Below are positions 47,012 to 56,559 of a DNA stretch of 64,000 bases, piece after piece (positions within the stretch are counted from its first letter, which is position 1; every line of letters begins with the position of its first letter). Location: contig NZ_CP082362.1 in NCBI RefSeq assembly GCF_020740535.1, forward strand, positions 310,001-374,000, given 5' to 3'. Made by a program: the position numbers and the translations under genes. Source of the DNA: Streptomyces profundus. Its GTDB lineage: Bacteria > Actinomycetota > Actinomycetes > Streptomycetales > Streptomycetaceae. Below the pieces are notes generated by a model. The model was given only the letters and a program-made list of their open reading frames with translations, ran no database searches and had not been told where the DNA came from.

Positions 47012-48090
47012 CGCCTCCGGCGAGGCGAGCCACCCACGGCCGGCAGCGACGCCGGATGCCTCCGGCGGCGGACCGCACGGGCGCAACAGCCCCAGCGACA
47101 AGCCGACCACCCGGCGGGGCGGAACGCCCAACGCCTCCGGCGGCGGACGGCGGGGGCGGAACAGCCCCCAGCGACAACCGCCCAGACGGACGCCCCCGGC
47201 CAATAGCCAACCACCCGGCAGAGCGGGCCACCCACGGCGGCCGGACGGACACCCCCGGCGACAAGCCGACCACCCGGCAGGGCGGAACGCCCAACACCTC
47301 CGGCGGCGGACCGCGCGGGCGGGAACCCCCCGGCGACACCAAGACCAACATCAACGACAAACCGGACGACCGACCGGGCAGACGCCCCCGGCCACCAGCC
47401 GGCCACCCGGCGGGGCGGAACGCCGGATGCCTCCGGCGGCAAACCGGGCGAGCGGAACGGCCCCGGCAACATCCGGACCAACGTCAACGACAACCGCCCG
47501 GACAGACCCCCCAGCCACCAGCCCACCACCCGGCGGGGCGGAACGCCCAACACCTCCGGCGGCGGACCGCGCGGGCGGGAACCCCCCGGCGACACCAAGA
47601 CCAACATCAACGACAAACCGGACGACCGACCGGGCAGACGTCCCCGGCCACCAGCCGACCACCCGGCAGGGCGGAACGCGCAACGCCTCCGGCGGAGTGG
47701 AGCCCACGCCGCAACAAGCGGGACGGACGAGACGGCTCTCGCGGCAGGTCGGACGCGCACCCACGGCGGCCGGGCGGACGCCAGCGGTGGGCCGGCGTGG
47801 AGTTCGTCGGCGATCGGCTGGGCGGAGCCCTCACCGCCGCACGGGGCCGGCGTCCCAACGGACGAGACGGCTCTCGCGGCAGGTCGGACGCGCACCCACG
47901 GCGGCCGGACGGACGCCAGCGGTGGGCCGGCGTGGAGTTCGTCGGCGATCGGCTGGGCGGAGCCCTCACCGCCGCACGGGGCCGGCGTCCCAAGGGCCAG
48001 CGGACCCCGCCGGGTTGGGCCCCGGCCAACCCGCCGGCGCGGGAACCCCGTCGTCCGGACGCCGGCCCCGGCCGGAAGGCCGGCCGCCTC
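47012..48090. repeat. Mosaic repeat block B between two convergent genes (noncoding)
   Basis: About 1.08 kb without a convincing gene. CACCCGGC(G/A)GGGCGGAACGCC-like units recur at about 47108, 47269, 47404, 47527 and 47660, usually followed by CCTCCGGCGGCGGA. A 129-bp module (47272-47400) recurs at 47528-47656, offset 256 bp, nearly unchanged. The right end holds a 135-bp tandem duplication. Open frames run on both strands and translate to low-complexity Arg/Pro/Thr strings; the 256-bp spacing breaks frame. The NB-ARC gene ends on its left and rpsD on its right. Confidence 0.8.
47726..47995. repeat. Two tandem 135-bp copies in repeat block B
   Basis: 47726-47860 and 47861-47995 are almost identical; I see only about two or three differences (for example CGGGCGG against CGGACGG near 47771). 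Each begins GACGAGACGGCTCTCGCGGC and ends GGGGCCGGCGTCCCAA. The period is a multiple of three, unlike the other repeats here. The near-identity indicates a recent or gene-converted duplication. Confidence 0.88.
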
Positions 48091-48097
48091 GGGAAAA

Positions 48098-48154
48098 GGG
48101 CGGTGCCCCGGACCGGCGTGCCCGGTGGGGGCACTGCCGGCCGGGGCACCGCCC
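48098..48154 (-). terminator. Terminator of rpsD
   Basis: Perfect 14-bp stem (GGGCGGTGCCCCGG / CCGGGGCACCGCCC) with a 29-nt loop, 29 bp downstream of the rpsD stop. It marks the right border of repeat block B. Confidence 0.8.
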
Positions 48155-48183
48155 GGAACTCCGCACAGCCGGCCCGCGAGGGC

Positions 48184-48795
48184 TCAGCGGGCGTAGTACT
48201 CCACGACCAGCTGCTCGTCGCAGATCACGGGGACCTCACTGCGGTTGGGGTTACGGTCCAGCCGGAACGCCAGCGCGGGGAGGTTGACCTGGAGGTAGCG
48301 GGGGGTCTCGCCGTCGCCGGCGTAGCCGCCCTCACGGGCCACCAGGAAGGGGTGCTTGTCACGGCTGCGCTCGCGGACGCTGATCACGTCGTCCGGGCTG
48401 ACCCGGAACGACGGCTTGTCCACCTTGCGGTCGTTGACGGCGATGTGGCCGTGCACCACCATCTGGCGGGCCTGGTAGATCGTCCTGGCCAAGCCGGAGC
48501 GGAGCACCAGCGCGTCGAGGCGCCGCTCCAGCTCCACGATCAGCGCCTCGCCGGCCTTGCCGGTGACCTTCCGGGCGCGGTCGTAGGCACGCACCATCTG
48601 CCGCTCGCTGATGTCGTACTGGGCCCGCAGCCGCTGCTTCTCCAGCAGACGGACCTTGTAGTCGCTGTTCTGCTTGCGGCCACGCCCGTGCTCGCCCGGC
48701 GGGTAGGGGCGCCGCTCGAAGTACTTGACCGCTTTCGGCGTGAGCGCGATGCCAAGTGCGCGTGACTTCTTGACCTTGGGACGCGACTGGTTCAC
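48184..48795 (-). CDS. rpsD: 30S ribosomal protein S4, zinc-free type
   Basis: 203 residues. Family core [42 protein letters not shown] and the S4 RNA-binding domain ([20 protein letters not shown]). The N-terminal zinc-binding cysteines found in many S4 proteins are absent; the only cysteine is near the C-terminus. GTG start at 48795 with GGAGG nine bases upstream. It is far from the main ribosomal operons, as usual in Streptomyces, and divergent from the DUF2470 gene with an iron box 22 bp from its start. Confidence 0.97.
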   Translation of the reverse strand: MNQSRPKVKKSRALGIALTPKAVKYFERRPYPPGEHGRGRKQNSDYKVRLLEKQRLRAQYDISERQMVRAYDRARKVTGKAGEALIVELERRLDALVLRSGLARTIYQARQMVVHGHIAVNDRKVDKPSFRVSPDDVISVRERSRDKHPFLVAREGGYAGDGETPRYLQVNLPALAFRLDRNPNRSEVPVICDEQLVVEYYAR

Positions 48796-48817
48796 GTTGA
48801 ACGGACCTCCGTGTAAG

Positions 48818-48836
48818 TTAGGTGAGGCTTACCTTA
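48818..48836. promoter_or_regulatory. Iron box (DtxR/IdeR/DmdR-type operator)
   Basis: TTAGGTGAGGCTTACCTTA, 19 bp, matches the consensus TTAGGTTAGGCTCACCTAA at 16 positions and keeps both half-sites. It lies in a 55-bp gap: 14 bp before the DUF2470 ATG and 22 bp before the rpsD GTG. A TTGAAC (48797) and TAGGTG (48819) with 16-bp spacing form a possible promoter for the DUF2470 gene, with the -10 inside the box. Confidence 0.85.
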
Positions 48837-48850
48837 GCTGAGGAGTGCGC

Positions 48851-49696
48851 ATGATTCGACCTGGGAGCCCCCTGCCCGAAACCGGTCACCGGAGCCGGGA
48901 AGCGAGCCAGCCGCGTCCCACGGAGGAAACCCAACAGCCAACGGCCGCCGAGCGGGTGCGCACTCTGGTGGAGTCGAACGCCTCGGCCGCGCTCACCATT
49001 CCGGGTGCGGAACGAGACGGCGTCGACAACACCGCACCCAGTGTGCCGGAGGCCCGAGCGGTCACGCCCACCGGGGATGTGTTGTTGTTGGTCCCGACGG
49101 ACTCATTCGCCGGGCGTACGGCGGTACACGCCCAACACGACGAGGTGACGGCCGTGATGGAAATCACAGATGTCGCACCCGTTTCGGTGCCCCAGCGCAT
49201 CCGTGGCCGGTCCTGGGTGGCCGGTTGGCTGACCGCGGTCCCCCCGGCCGAGAGCGGCGCCTGTCGCCGGCTGTTGGCGCGGACGCACCCGGCGGGGCCG
49301 GTGCCCGGGCCGGCGTGGACGCTGCTGCGGATGGAGGTCGGCGAGGCGTATGTCGACGACCTCTGGGGGCAGGAGCATGTCGAGCCCGACGACTTCGCAC
49401 GGGCGACGGCCGATCCGCTGGCCCGCCACGAGGCCGAGCTGCTCCAGCACCTCGCCGCCAGCCATGAGACGCAACTCCGCTCGCTGTGCTCCCTGTTGGC
49501 CGACCTGCCCGGCGACTGCGCCAAGCCGCTCGGGATCGCGCCGCTGAGCCTGGACCGCTACGGGCTGCGGCTGCGCTGCCGCACGGAGAGCTCCTGCTTC
49601 GACGCGCGCTTCGACTTCCCCGAGCCGGTGAACGACGTCGGGCAGCTCCGCCGCGCGATGCGCTGGCTCTTCGAGACGGCCGCGGAGACGCCCTGA
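48851..49696 (+). CDS. DUF2470 protein, probably iron-regulated
   Basis: 281 residues. An FMN-binding split-barrel-like N-terminal part (RVRTLVESNASAALTIPG, then VLLLVPTDSFAGR) and a DUF2470 domain near residues 180-270 (VEPDDFARATADPLARHEAELLQHLAASH). DUF2470 is the C-terminal partner domain of HugZ/HutZ haem-degrading proteins and of plastid GluTR-binding protein, all linked to haem. The ATG at 48851 follows GAGGAG at 48842. The iron box immediately upstream supports an iron or haem role; enzyme activity is not proven. Confidence 0.83.
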   Translation: MIRPGSPLPETGHRSREASQPRPTEETQQPTAAERVRTLVESNASAALTIPGAERDGVDNTAPSVPEARAVTPTGDVLLLVPTDSFAGRTAVHAQHDEVTAVMEITDVAPVSVPQRIRGRSWVAGWLTAVPPAESGACRRLLARTHPAGPVPGPAWTLLRMEVGEAYVDDLWGQEHVEPDDFARATADPLARHEAELLQHLAASHETQLRSLCSLLADLPGDCAKPLGIAPLSLDRYGLRLRCRTESSCFDARFDFPEPVNDVGQLRRAMRWLFETAAETP

Positions 49697-49703
49697 CGCG
49701 GCC

Positions 49704-51065
49704 TCAGGACCGCTCGGGGCGGTCCGCGAGGCGCTCACGGACCCGTTCGAGCACCTCGGCGTACCGCGCCTCGGCGCCGTGGCGGGTGGGCTGGTAGTAG
49801 CGCTTGCCGTCCACCGCGTCCGGCGCGTACTGCTGGCCGGCGATGCCGCCGGGGAGATCGTGCGGGTACTGGTAGTCCCGGCCATGGCCGAGTTTCTTGG
49901 CGCCCTGGTAGTGGCCGTCCCGCAGATGTGGCGGCACCGGCCCTGCCAGGCCGGCCCTGACGTCCGCCTGAGCCGCGCCGATCGCCATCACGGCCGCGTT
50001 GGACTTCGGCGCGAGGGCCAGCGCGATGGTCGCCTGGCTGAGCGTGATCGCGGCCTCGGGGAAGCCGATCAGCGCCACCGCCTGGGCCGCGGCCACCGCC
50101 GTCTGGAGGGCCGTGGGGTCGGCCATCCCGATGTCCTCGCTGGCCGAGATCATCAGCCTTCTGGCGATGAACCTGGGATCCTCGCCCGCCTCGATCATCC
50201 GCGCCAGATAGTGCAGGGCCGCGTCCACGTCGGAGCCCCGCACCGACTTGATCAACGCGCTGGCCACGTCGTAGTGCTGATCGCCGTCCCGGTCGTAGGC
50301 GACGGCGGCGCGGTTCACGGCCGCCTCAAGGGCCGCCAGCGCGATCTCCGACGCCCCCTCGGCCAGCGCCGCGCCCGCGCCCGCCTCAAGAGCCGTCAGC
50401 GCGCGTCGCCCGTCCCCGCCGGCGATGCGCAGCAGATGCGCCTCGGTGTCCTCGGGGAGCGCCACAGCGCCGCCCAGGCCCCGCTCGTCCCGCACGGCGC
50501 GGCGCAGCAGGCCGCGCAGGTCGTCGTCGGTGAGGGGTTCGAGGGTGAGCAGCAGGGAGCGGGAGAGCAGCGGCGAGATCACGGAGAAGTACGGGTTCTC
50601 CGTGGTGGCGGCGATCAGCGTGACCCAGCGGTTCTCCACGGCGGGGAGGAGGGAGTCCTGTTGGGCCTTGCTGAAGCGGTGGATCTCGTCCAGGAAGAGG
50701 ACCGTGTCCCTGCCGAACCCGCCCGAGGAGCGGCGGGCGCCGTCGATCACGGCGCGCACCTCCTTGACCCCGGCGGTGATCGCCGACAGCTCGACGAAGC
50801 GCTTGTCGGTGGCCTGGCTGACGACATAGGCCAGCGTGGTCTTGCCGGTGCCCGGAGGGCCCCAGAGGATCACGGACGAGGGGCCGGCCGGCCCGCCGGC
50901 CCCCTCCCCCACCAGGCGGCGCAGGGGCGAGCCCGGGCGCAGCAGATGGCTCTGGCCCACGACGTCGTCAAGGGTGCGGGGACGCATCCGGACGGCCAGC
51001 GGGCTGGCCGTGGGGTCCTTCTCGGCGCGCTCTTCGGCGGCGGCGGTGAACAGATCGGGCTCCAC
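49704..51065 (-). CDS. rarA: Replication-associated recombination protein A (RarA/MgsA)
   Basis: 453 residues. AAA+ module with Walker [17 protein letters not shown], Walker [24 protein letters not shown], sensor [14 protein letters not shown] and the C-terminal tetramerisation domain ([39 protein letters not shown]). Acts at blocked replication forks. GTG start at 51065 gives the usual [12 protein letters not shown] beginning. Converges with the DUF2470 gene, with a 7-bp gap. Confidence 0.95.
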   Translation of the reverse strand: MEPDLFTAAAEERAEKDPTASPLAVRMRPRTLDDVVGQSHLLRPGSPLRRLVGEGAGGPAGPSSVILWGPPGTGKTTLAYVVSQATDKRFVELSAITAGVKEVRAVIDGARRSSGGFGRDTVLFLDEIHRFSKAQQDSLLPAVENRWVTLIAATTENPYFSVISPLLSRSLLLTLEPLTDDDLRGLLRRAVRDERGLGGAVALPEDTEAHLLRIAGGDGRRALTALEAGAGAALAEGASEIALAALEAAVNRAAVAYDRDGDQHYDVASALIKSVRGSDVDAALHYLARMIEAGEDPRFIARRLMISASEDIGMADPTALQTAVAAAQAVALIGFPEAAITLSQATIALALAPKSNAAVMAIGAAQADVRAGLAGPVPPHLRDGHYQGAKKLGHGRDYQYPHDLPGGIAGQQYAPDAVDGKRYYQPTRHGAEARYAEVLERVRERLADRPERS

Positions 51066-51137
51066 GGCACCGACCCTAAGCCACCCCTCTGACAGCGCCC
51101 TCGCCACGGGGGGAAAGCCCCCGGCCCGGGCCCTCCG

Positions 51138-51836
51138 TCAGCTGGTCCAGAAATCCCACCAGCGGGTCAGGATCAGCATGCCGATCACGCCGATGTGCAC
51201 GGCGGGGAAGAGCCAGTGGAACTCCTCCAGGGTGTTCCGCACGCCGCGCGGGACGGGGAGGAAGCCCTGGCGGACGTTGTGCAGGGTGGTGTACCAGAAC
51301 ATCACGATGGTGGCGACCCAGGCGAGGCAGCACCAGAGGCAGAGCGCGTTGATCTCGTAGAACGACTGGTACTGGAGCCAGGTGCAGAAGACGACGCCGA
51401 AGAGCGTGCCCCCCTGGAGGCCGAGCCAGAACCAGCGCTGGTAGCGGGCGCCGGCCAGCAGGCCCATGCCGATGGCGATCACCACACCGTAGGTGACCAG
51501 GCCCAGCATCGGGTTGGGGAAGCCGAACGCCTTGGCCTGATCGCTCTCCATGATGCTGCCGCAGGAGATCACCGGGTTGAGGCTGCACGCCGGCGTGAAG
51601 TCCGGGTCCTCAAGGAGCTTGAACTTGTCCAGCGTGATGACCCAGGCGGCCAGCAGGCCGGCGAAGCCGGTGATCACCAGGGTCAGGGCGAAGGCGCGCC
51701 CGGCGCCGACCGCCCCGCTCCGCACGGGCTCGTCCTCCGTGCGCTCCTCGTCCACCGCCGCGTCTGCTGCCGTGCCTGCTGCCGTGCCTGCTCCCATGGC
51801 GCCCAATCCGCTCTGTCCCGGGGTCCGGATCCCCAT
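51138..51836 (-). CDS. Vitamin K epoxide reductase family membrane protein
   Basis: 232 residues with about five transmembrane helices. The redox-active cysteines are present: an outer pair in FTPACSLNPVISCGSIM and the CxxC of ALCLWCCLAWVA. Bacterial VKOR proteins reoxidise periplasmic or exported thiol oxidoreductases using quinone. No DsbA-like partner is adjacent. The N-terminal 40 residues are Ala/Gly/Glu rich; the start at 51836 has a weak ribosome binding site and 51797 is an alternative. Confidence 0.92.
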   Translation of the reverse strand: MGIRTPGQSGLGAMGAGTAAGTAADAAVDEERTEDEPVRSGAVGAGRAFALTLVITGFAGLLAAWVITLDKFKLLEDPDFTPACSLNPVISCGSIMESDQAKAFGFPNPMLGLVTYGVVIAIGMGLLAGARYQRWFWLGLQGGTLFGVVFCTWLQYQSFYEINALCLWCCLAWVATIVMFWYTTLHNVRQGFLPVPRGVRNTLEEFHWLFPAVHIGVIGMLILTRWWDFWTS

Positions 51837-51881
51837 TCTCTACCAGTGAATCAGCGCCGGTGTAAGGCCGTCGTCAACACC

Positions 51882-51920
51882 CGGGGCGTATCGGGCCGAC
51901 TCCTCGCCCGATACGCCCCG
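51882..51920 (-). terminator. Hairpin downstream of hisS
   Basis: A 15-bp perfect stem (CGGGGCGTATCGGGC / GCCCGATACGCCCCG) with loop CGACTCCTC, 112 bp after the hisS stop and 46 bp before the VKOR gene. Likely terminator of the MBL-hisS transcript; an operator role for the VKOR gene is possible. Confidence 0.7.
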
Positions 51921-52031
51921 TTGATCACCAATGCACCGCCGGTGACCGCACGCCCCGGCAGGTGCCCCCGGCACCGCCCGAAGGGAGGACCCGGTCATCG
52001 AGCCGTTGACGGAAGGCCGTCGAAGGCCGGG

Positions 52032-53315
52032 TCAGCCGAGCAGCTTGCGCACCTCGGTCGGCACCTGGTCCAGCTGGACGGGCCACTGCTCGCCGCTGGA
52101 GAGGTCCTTGAGCTGGAGCACGCCGTCCGCCAGATCCCGGTCACCGGCGACCAGCGCGATCCGCGCGCCGCTGCGGTTGGCCGACTTCATCGCCGACTTG
52201 ACGCCCTTGCCCCCGTAGGCGAAGTCGGCCGCGACACCGGCCCTGCGCAGCTCGGTGACGAGCGGGAAGAGCGCGCTCCTGGCGGCCTCGCCGAGCGGGA
52301 CCGCGTAGACGTCGGTGGCGGCCGGCACCTCCGTCGTCACGCCCTCGGCGCGCAGGGCCAGCACGATGCGGTCCACGCCCAACGCCCAGCCGACGGACGG
52401 CAGGGCCGGGCCGCCGATCATCTCGGAGAGCCCGTCGTACCGCCCGCCGCCGCCCACGCCCGACTGGGCGCCGAGGCCGTCGTGGACGAACTCGAAGGTG
52501 GTGCGGGTGTAGTAGTCGAGCCCGCGCACCAGCCGGGGATCGTCGACAAAGGGGACGCCCGCCTCGGTGAGCAGGGCGCGCACCGAGGCGTGGTAGGCGC
52601 GGCAGTCGTCGCAGAGGTGGTCGGGGATCATCGGCGCCCCGGCCAGCTGGCCGCGCACGCTCTCCCGCTTGTCGTCCAGCACCCGCAGCGGGTTGATCTC
52701 GATCCGCTCCCTCGTCTGCTCGTCCAGATCGAGCCCACGGAGGAACTCCTGGAGCGCGGCGCGGTAGCCGGGGCGGCACTTCGCGTCGCCCAGGGAGTTG
52801 AGCACCAGCTTGACCTCGCGCAGGCCCAACGACCGGTACGCGTCGGCGGCCAGGATGATCAACTCGGCGTCCAGCGCCGGATCCTCGACGCCCAGCGCCT
52901 CGGCGCCCACCTGGGAGAAGTGCCGGTAGCGGCCGGCCTGCGGGCGTTCGTAGCGGTAGTAGGAGCCGGAGTACCAGAGCTTGACCGGCAGGTTGCCCTG
53001 CCGGTGGAGGTTGGCCTGGAGCGCGGCGCGCAGCACCGAGGCGGTGCCCTCGGGCCGCAGCGCCAGTTGGTCACCGCCCTTGGTGGTGAGGGTGTACATC
53101 TCCTTGGTGACGATGTCGGTCGACTCGCCCACGCCCCGGGAGAACAGCTCGACCTGCTCGAATCCCGGGGTCTCCACATAGCCGTAGCCCGCGGCGCGCA
53201 GCGGGCCGGCGACGGCCTCGCGGACCGCGAGGAACGTCGCCGAGTCCGGCGGCAGCAGATCGTAGGTGCCCTTGGGGGCGGAGAACGTGCGGGGGGTGGA
53301 GTTGTCGTCGCTCAC
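52032..53315 (-). CDS. hisS: Histidyl-tRNA synthetase
   Basis: 427 residues. Class-II core: [19 protein letters not shown], motif 2 in [23 protein letters not shown], histidine-specific [15 protein letters not shown] and [11 protein letters not shown] (motif 3), then an anticodon-binding domain. GTG start at 53315; a GTG four codons upstream is an alternative. It follows the metallo-hydrolase by 8 bp and is surely cotranscribed. Confidence 0.96.
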   Translation of the reverse strand: MSDDNSTPRTFSAPKGTYDLLPPDSATFLAVREAVAGPLRAAGYGYVETPGFEQVELFSRGVGESTDIVTKEMYTLTTKGGDQLALRPEGTASVLRAALQANLHRQGNLPVKLWYSGSYYRYERPQAGRYRHFSQVGAEALGVEDPALDAELIILAADAYRSLGLREVKLVLNSLGDAKCRPGYRAALQEFLRGLDLDEQTRERIEINPLRVLDDKRESVRGQLAGAPMIPDHLCDDCRAYHASVRALLTEAGVPFVDDPRLVRGLDYYTRTTFEFVHDGLGAQSGVGGGGRYDGLSEMIGGPALPSVGWALGVDRIVLALRAEGVTTEVPAATDVYAVPLGEAARSALFPLVTELRRAGVAADFAYGGKGVKSAMKSANRSGARIALVAGDRDLADGVLQLKDLSSGEQWPVQLDQVPTEVRKLLG

Positions 53316-53323
53316 TCGCTGTT

Positions 53324-54037
53324 TCACATTCCTCGTCGCGGTGCCGGGGCCTCCCCGGCGCCGTGGCCGGCGGCCAGCTCCCGCAGGAAGGGGTTGCTGG
53401 CGCGTTCCCGGCCGATGGTGGTCTGCGGGCCGTGCCCGGACAGCACCACGGTCGAGTCGTCGAGCGGCAGGCAGACACGGGCCAGCGACCGCAGGATCTC
53501 GGCGTGATCGCCACCGGGCAGATCGGTGCGTCCGATGGAGCCGGCGAACAGCAGGTCGCCCGAGAAGAGCACCGGCGGAACGTCCGCCGCCTCGGGGGTC
53601 CCGAAGGTCACCGACCCCTCGGTATGGCCCGGGGCGTGCGCGACGGAGAACGAGAGGCCGGCCAGCTCCAGCGTGGACCCGTCCGTCAGCTCCCGCAGAT
53701 CGTCCGGCTCGCCCATCGTCAGCTCGCCCAGCAGCGGTTGGCCGATCCGGGCGCCCAGCGCCCGCTCCACGTCGCTGAGCATGTAGCGGTCGTCCGGGTG
53801 GAGATAGGCGGGCACGCCGTGCGCGCCGCAGACCGGGACGACGGAGGCCACATGGTCGATATGGCCGTGGGTGAGGATGACGGCGGCAGGGCGCAGCCGG
53901 TACTTGGCGATGGTCTCCTCGACGCCGGGGGCCGCGCGGTGCCCCGGATCGATGATCACGCACTCCTCGCCGGCCGCGGGCGCCACCAGATAGCAGTTGG
54001 TCCCCCAGGCGCCGGCGGGAAAGCCTGCGATGAGCAC
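53324..54037 (-). CDS. MBL-fold metallo-hydrolase (glyoxalase II-like)
   Basis: 237 residues. Metal-binding [10 protein letters not shown], then [12 protein letters not shown], a bridging Asp in [17 protein letters not shown], and VLSGHGPQT. Closest in style to hydroxyacylglutathione hydrolase-like proteins of actinobacteria, which lack glutathione, so the substrate may be a mycothiol or other thioester. GTG start at 54037 with AAGGAC upstream. Pairs with hisS, as in other actinobacteria. Confidence 0.92.
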   Translation of the reverse strand: MLIAGFPAGAWGTNCYLVAPAAGEECVIIDPGHRAAPGVEETIAKYRLRPAAVILTHGHIDHVASVVPVCGAHGVPAYLHPDDRYMLSDVERALGARIGQPLLGELTMGEPDDLRELTDGSTLELAGLSFSVAHAPGHTEGSVTFGTPEAADVPPVLFSGDLLFAGSIGRTDLPGGDHAEILRSLARVCLPLDDSTVVLSGHGPQTTIGRERASNPFLRELAAGHGAGEAPAPRRGM

Positions 54038-54216
54038 ACTCGTCCTTCGGTCGTCTTCTCTGGCGTTCTCGATGTGGTTCTCGGCGTGGTTCCGAGGATG
54101 GTTCTCAGCCCGATCCGAGCCTACCGGCGACGGTACGCGGCCGGCGAACCCGTATACGGTGACGCCACAAGGTCCGGTGGAAGTATGAAGTATCCAGTGG
54201 CGTAAAGGAGAGCGCG

Positions 54217-55056
54217 GTGTCCAGCAAGGAGCGGCGGCGCAGGGAACTCGCGCGGGCCAAGTACGAGCGGCAGGCGCGACGCAGGGCGGAGCGGGCCAAG
54301 CGGGGGCGCAGATACCGCGTCCTGAGCGTCGCGGTGGCGGTGCTCGTGGTGGCCGGCGCCGGAACGACGTGGGCGGTCTGGGCCAACGGTCACGACGACA
54401 CCTCCGACCAGGCGGCGTCCGACCAGCCGACCGACGAGCAGCCGTCCGAGGAGCCGGCGGAGCCCGTCGAGGACCCCTGCGACCCGCCGGCCGACGGGGA
54501 GCCCTCGGGGCAACAGTGGGACAGCGTGCCGGAGATGACCGTCGACACGGACGGCGAGCAGCTGATGCGGCTCGCGACGACCTGCGGCGACATCGAGCTG
54601 ACGCTGGACCCGGGAGCGGCTCCGCAGACGGTCAACTCCTTCGCCTTCCTGGCCGGCGAGGGCTACTTCGACCACACCCCCTGCCACCGCCTGGTGACGG
54701 AGGGCATCCACGTGTTGCAGTGCGGCGACCCGACGGGCACCGGGCAGGGCGGCCCCGGCTACTCCCTCCCCGACGAGAACCTCGACGATCCCGCGGTGGC
54801 CGACGGCGTCTACCCCGCGGGCACGGTGGCCATGGCCAACAGCGGCCCCGACACCGGCGGCAGCCAGTTCTTCGTCGTCTACGAGGACAGCGAACTCCCC
54901 GCGAGCTACACCCCGTTCGGGACGGTCACGGCGGGGCTCGACGTGGTCGAGATGATCGCCGAGACCGGCGCGGCGGAGCCCGATCCGACCAGCGGGAACA
55001 CCGCGCCGCACGCGACCGTCGTGATCAACGAGGCGACGGTGGAGCCGTTGGCCTAG
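54217..55056 (+). CDS. Membrane-anchored cyclophilin-type peptidyl-prolyl isomerase
   Basis: 279 residues. A highly basic N-terminus (SSKERRRRELARAKYERQARR), one transmembrane helix (VLSVAVAVLVVAGAGTTWAVW, about 38-58), an acidic Pro/Glu linker, then a cyclophilin domain from about 105: NSFAFLAGEGYFDHTPCHRLV, VAMANSGPDTGGSQFFVVYED and YTPFGTVTAGLDVVEMI. Acts on exported proteins. GTG start at 54217 with AAAGGAGA upstream. Followed by a short hairpin. Confidence 0.93.
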   Translation: MSSKERRRRELARAKYERQARRRAERAKRGRRYRVLSVAVAVLVVAGAGTTWAVWANGHDDTSDQAASDQPTDEQPSEEPAEPVEDPCDPPADGEPSGQQWDSVPEMTVDTDGEQLMRLATTCGDIELTLDPGAAPQTVNSFAFLAGEGYFDHTPCHRLVTEGIHVLQCGDPTGTGQGGPGYSLPDENLDDPAVADGVYPAGTVAMANSGPDTGGSQFFVVYEDSELPASYTPFGTVTAGLDVVEMIAETGAAEPDPTSGNTAPHATVVINEATVEPLA

Positions 55057-55071
55057 GGAACAGGCCCCCTC

Positions 55072-55092
55072 GCCGGGCAATTTCCGCCCGGC
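55072..55092 (+). terminator. Hairpin after the cyclophilin gene
   Basis: GCCGGGC, AATTTCC loop, wait-free GCCCGGC arm: a 7-bp perfect stem, 15 bp after the stop. Probable terminator. Confidence 0.65.
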
Positions 55093-55246
55093 AAGGTGCG
55101 GACAGCCGGGTGGGGTGTCGCCTATGTTTGGCCGTGTGCGGGGCCTGGCGCGTCGGCGTGCGGGCCCGGCAGCCGGTGTGGGCCGGCGAGAACTGTGGAC
55201 GGTGCCGCGGGTGTTGAGCCCGTCGCGCATCAAAAGAGGAGGCGCT

Positions 55247-56476
55247 GTGAGCAGCGAGCCGTGGGGCCGTGTTGATGAGTCGGGGACCGTGTACGTGCGG
55301 ACGGCCGACGGGGAAAAGGTCGTCGGCTCCTGGCAGGCGGGCTCTCCCGAGGAGGCGCTCGCCTACTTCGAGCGCAAGTATGAGGGTCTGGTCGTGGAGA
55401 TCGGGCTGTTGGAGCGCCGGGTGCGCACCACGGACCTCTCCGCCAAGGACGCCACGGCCGCCATCGACCATCTGCGGGCGCAGGTGGACGAGGGCCACGC
55501 CGTCGGCGACCTCGTGGCCCTGGGCAAGCGGCTCGACGCGCTGGTGGCGACGGTCGACTCCCGCCGCGAGGAGCGGAAGGCCGCGCGCGCGAAGCAGAGC
55601 GAGGAGGCCAGGGTCGCCAAGGAGGCCCTGGTCGCCGAGGCCGAGGAGTTGGCGTCCAGCGATCAGTGGCGCGCGGCGGGCGAACGGCTGCGCGCCCTGG
55701 TCGACACCTGGAAGGGCCTGCCCCGGCTCGACCGCAAGACCGACGACGAGCTGTGGCACCGCTTCTCCCACGCCCGTTCGGCGTTCTCCAAGCGGCGCAA
55801 GTCGCACTTCGCCGCGCTGGACGCGCAGCGGGAGGAGACCAGGCGGCGCAAGGAGAAGCTGATCAGTGAGGCGGAGGCGCTGTCCGGGTCCACCGACTGG
55901 GGGGACACGGCGACGCGTTACCGCGAGCTGATGCGGGACTGGAAGGCCGCCGGCCGGGCGCACCGGGACGCCGAGGAGGATCTGTGGGCCCGCTTCCGGG
56001 CCGCGCAGGACGTCTTCTTCCAGGCGCGTGGCGCGGTGTTCGCCGAGCGGGACTCGGAGCAGCGGGAGAACCTGGCGCGCAAGGAGGAGTTGGCCGCCGA
56101 GGCGGAGAAGCTGCTGCCGATCACCGACCTCAAGTCGGCCAGGGCGGCCCTGCGTTCCATCGGGGAGCGCTGGGAGGCGATCGGGCATGTGCCGCGTGAC
56201 GCCAGGGCCGGCGTCGAGGGGCGGATGCACACGGTCGAGCGCGCGGTGCGTGAGGCCGAGGACGCCGAGTGGCGGCGGTCCAACCCGGAGGCCAGGGCGC
56301 GCGCCGCCGGGCTGACCGGCCAGTTGCAGGACGCGGTCGACCGGCTGCGGGAGCAGGAGGAGAAGGCGCGCGCGGCGGGCAACACGGCCAAGGCGCAGAA
56401 GCTGGAGCAGGAGCTGGCCGGCCGCCAGGCGCTGCTGGACCAGGCCCTCAAGGGCCTCCAGGAGTTCGGTGGTTGA
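55247..56476 (+). CDS. DUF349 coiled-coil protein
   Basis: 409 residues, almost entirely helical and highly charged. An N-terminal beta segment (SSEPWGRVDESGTVYVRTADG) precedes several DUF349 repeats of the type RWRAAGERLRALVDTWKGL, with conserved DELWHRFSHARSAFSKRR and DLWARFRAAQDVFFQARG. The role of DUF349 proteins is not known. GTG start at 55247 with AAGAGGAGG upstream. Converges with rel and the two share a strong hairpin; the neighbour is of interest because E. coli YgfB-like or stringent-response links have not been shown for it. Confidence 0.9.
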   Translation: MSSEPWGRVDESGTVYVRTADGEKVVGSWQAGSPEEALAYFERKYEGLVVEIGLLERRVRTTDLSAKDATAAIDHLRAQVDEGHAVGDLVALGKRLDALVATVDSRREERKAARAKQSEEARVAKEALVAEAEELASSDQWRAAGERLRALVDTWKGLPRLDRKTDDELWHRFSHARSAFSKRRKSHFAALDAQREETRRRKEKLISEAEALSGSTDWGDTATRYRELMRDWKAAGRAHRDAEEDLWARFRAAQDVFFQARGAVFAERDSEQRENLARKEELAAEAEKLLPITDLKSARAALRSIGERWEAIGHVPRDARAGVEGRMHTVERAVREAEDAEWRRSNPEARARAAGLTGQLQDAVDRLREQEEKARAAGNTAKAQKLEQELAGRQALLDQALKGLQEFGG

Positions 56477-56502
56477 CCTTCCCCGCTGCTCCCTTGTGGG
56501 CG

Positions 56503-56549
56503 AACGCGCGGCGGGCGGCCGGGAGTTGATCCCGACCGCCCGCCGCGTT
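56503..56549. terminator. Bidirectional terminator between DUF349 and rel genes
   Basis: Large inverted repeat with arms AACG(CG)CGGCGGGCGG and CCGCCCGCCGCGTT (a two-base bulge), extended inwards by CGGGA/TCCCG around GTTGA. It serves both convergent genes. Confidence 0.82.
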
Positions 56550-56559
56550 CCGCGTGTGG

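Noticed and set aside
47012..48090. CRISPR array or insertion sequence remnant
   Set aside because: No constant spacer length, no terminal inverted repeats, no transposase-like frame.
46840..48765. 641-codon + strand frame running from the NB-ARC gene through repeat block B into rpsD antisense
   Set aside because: Crosses three unrelated regions, low complexity, and the 256-bp repeat spacing changes frame between copies.
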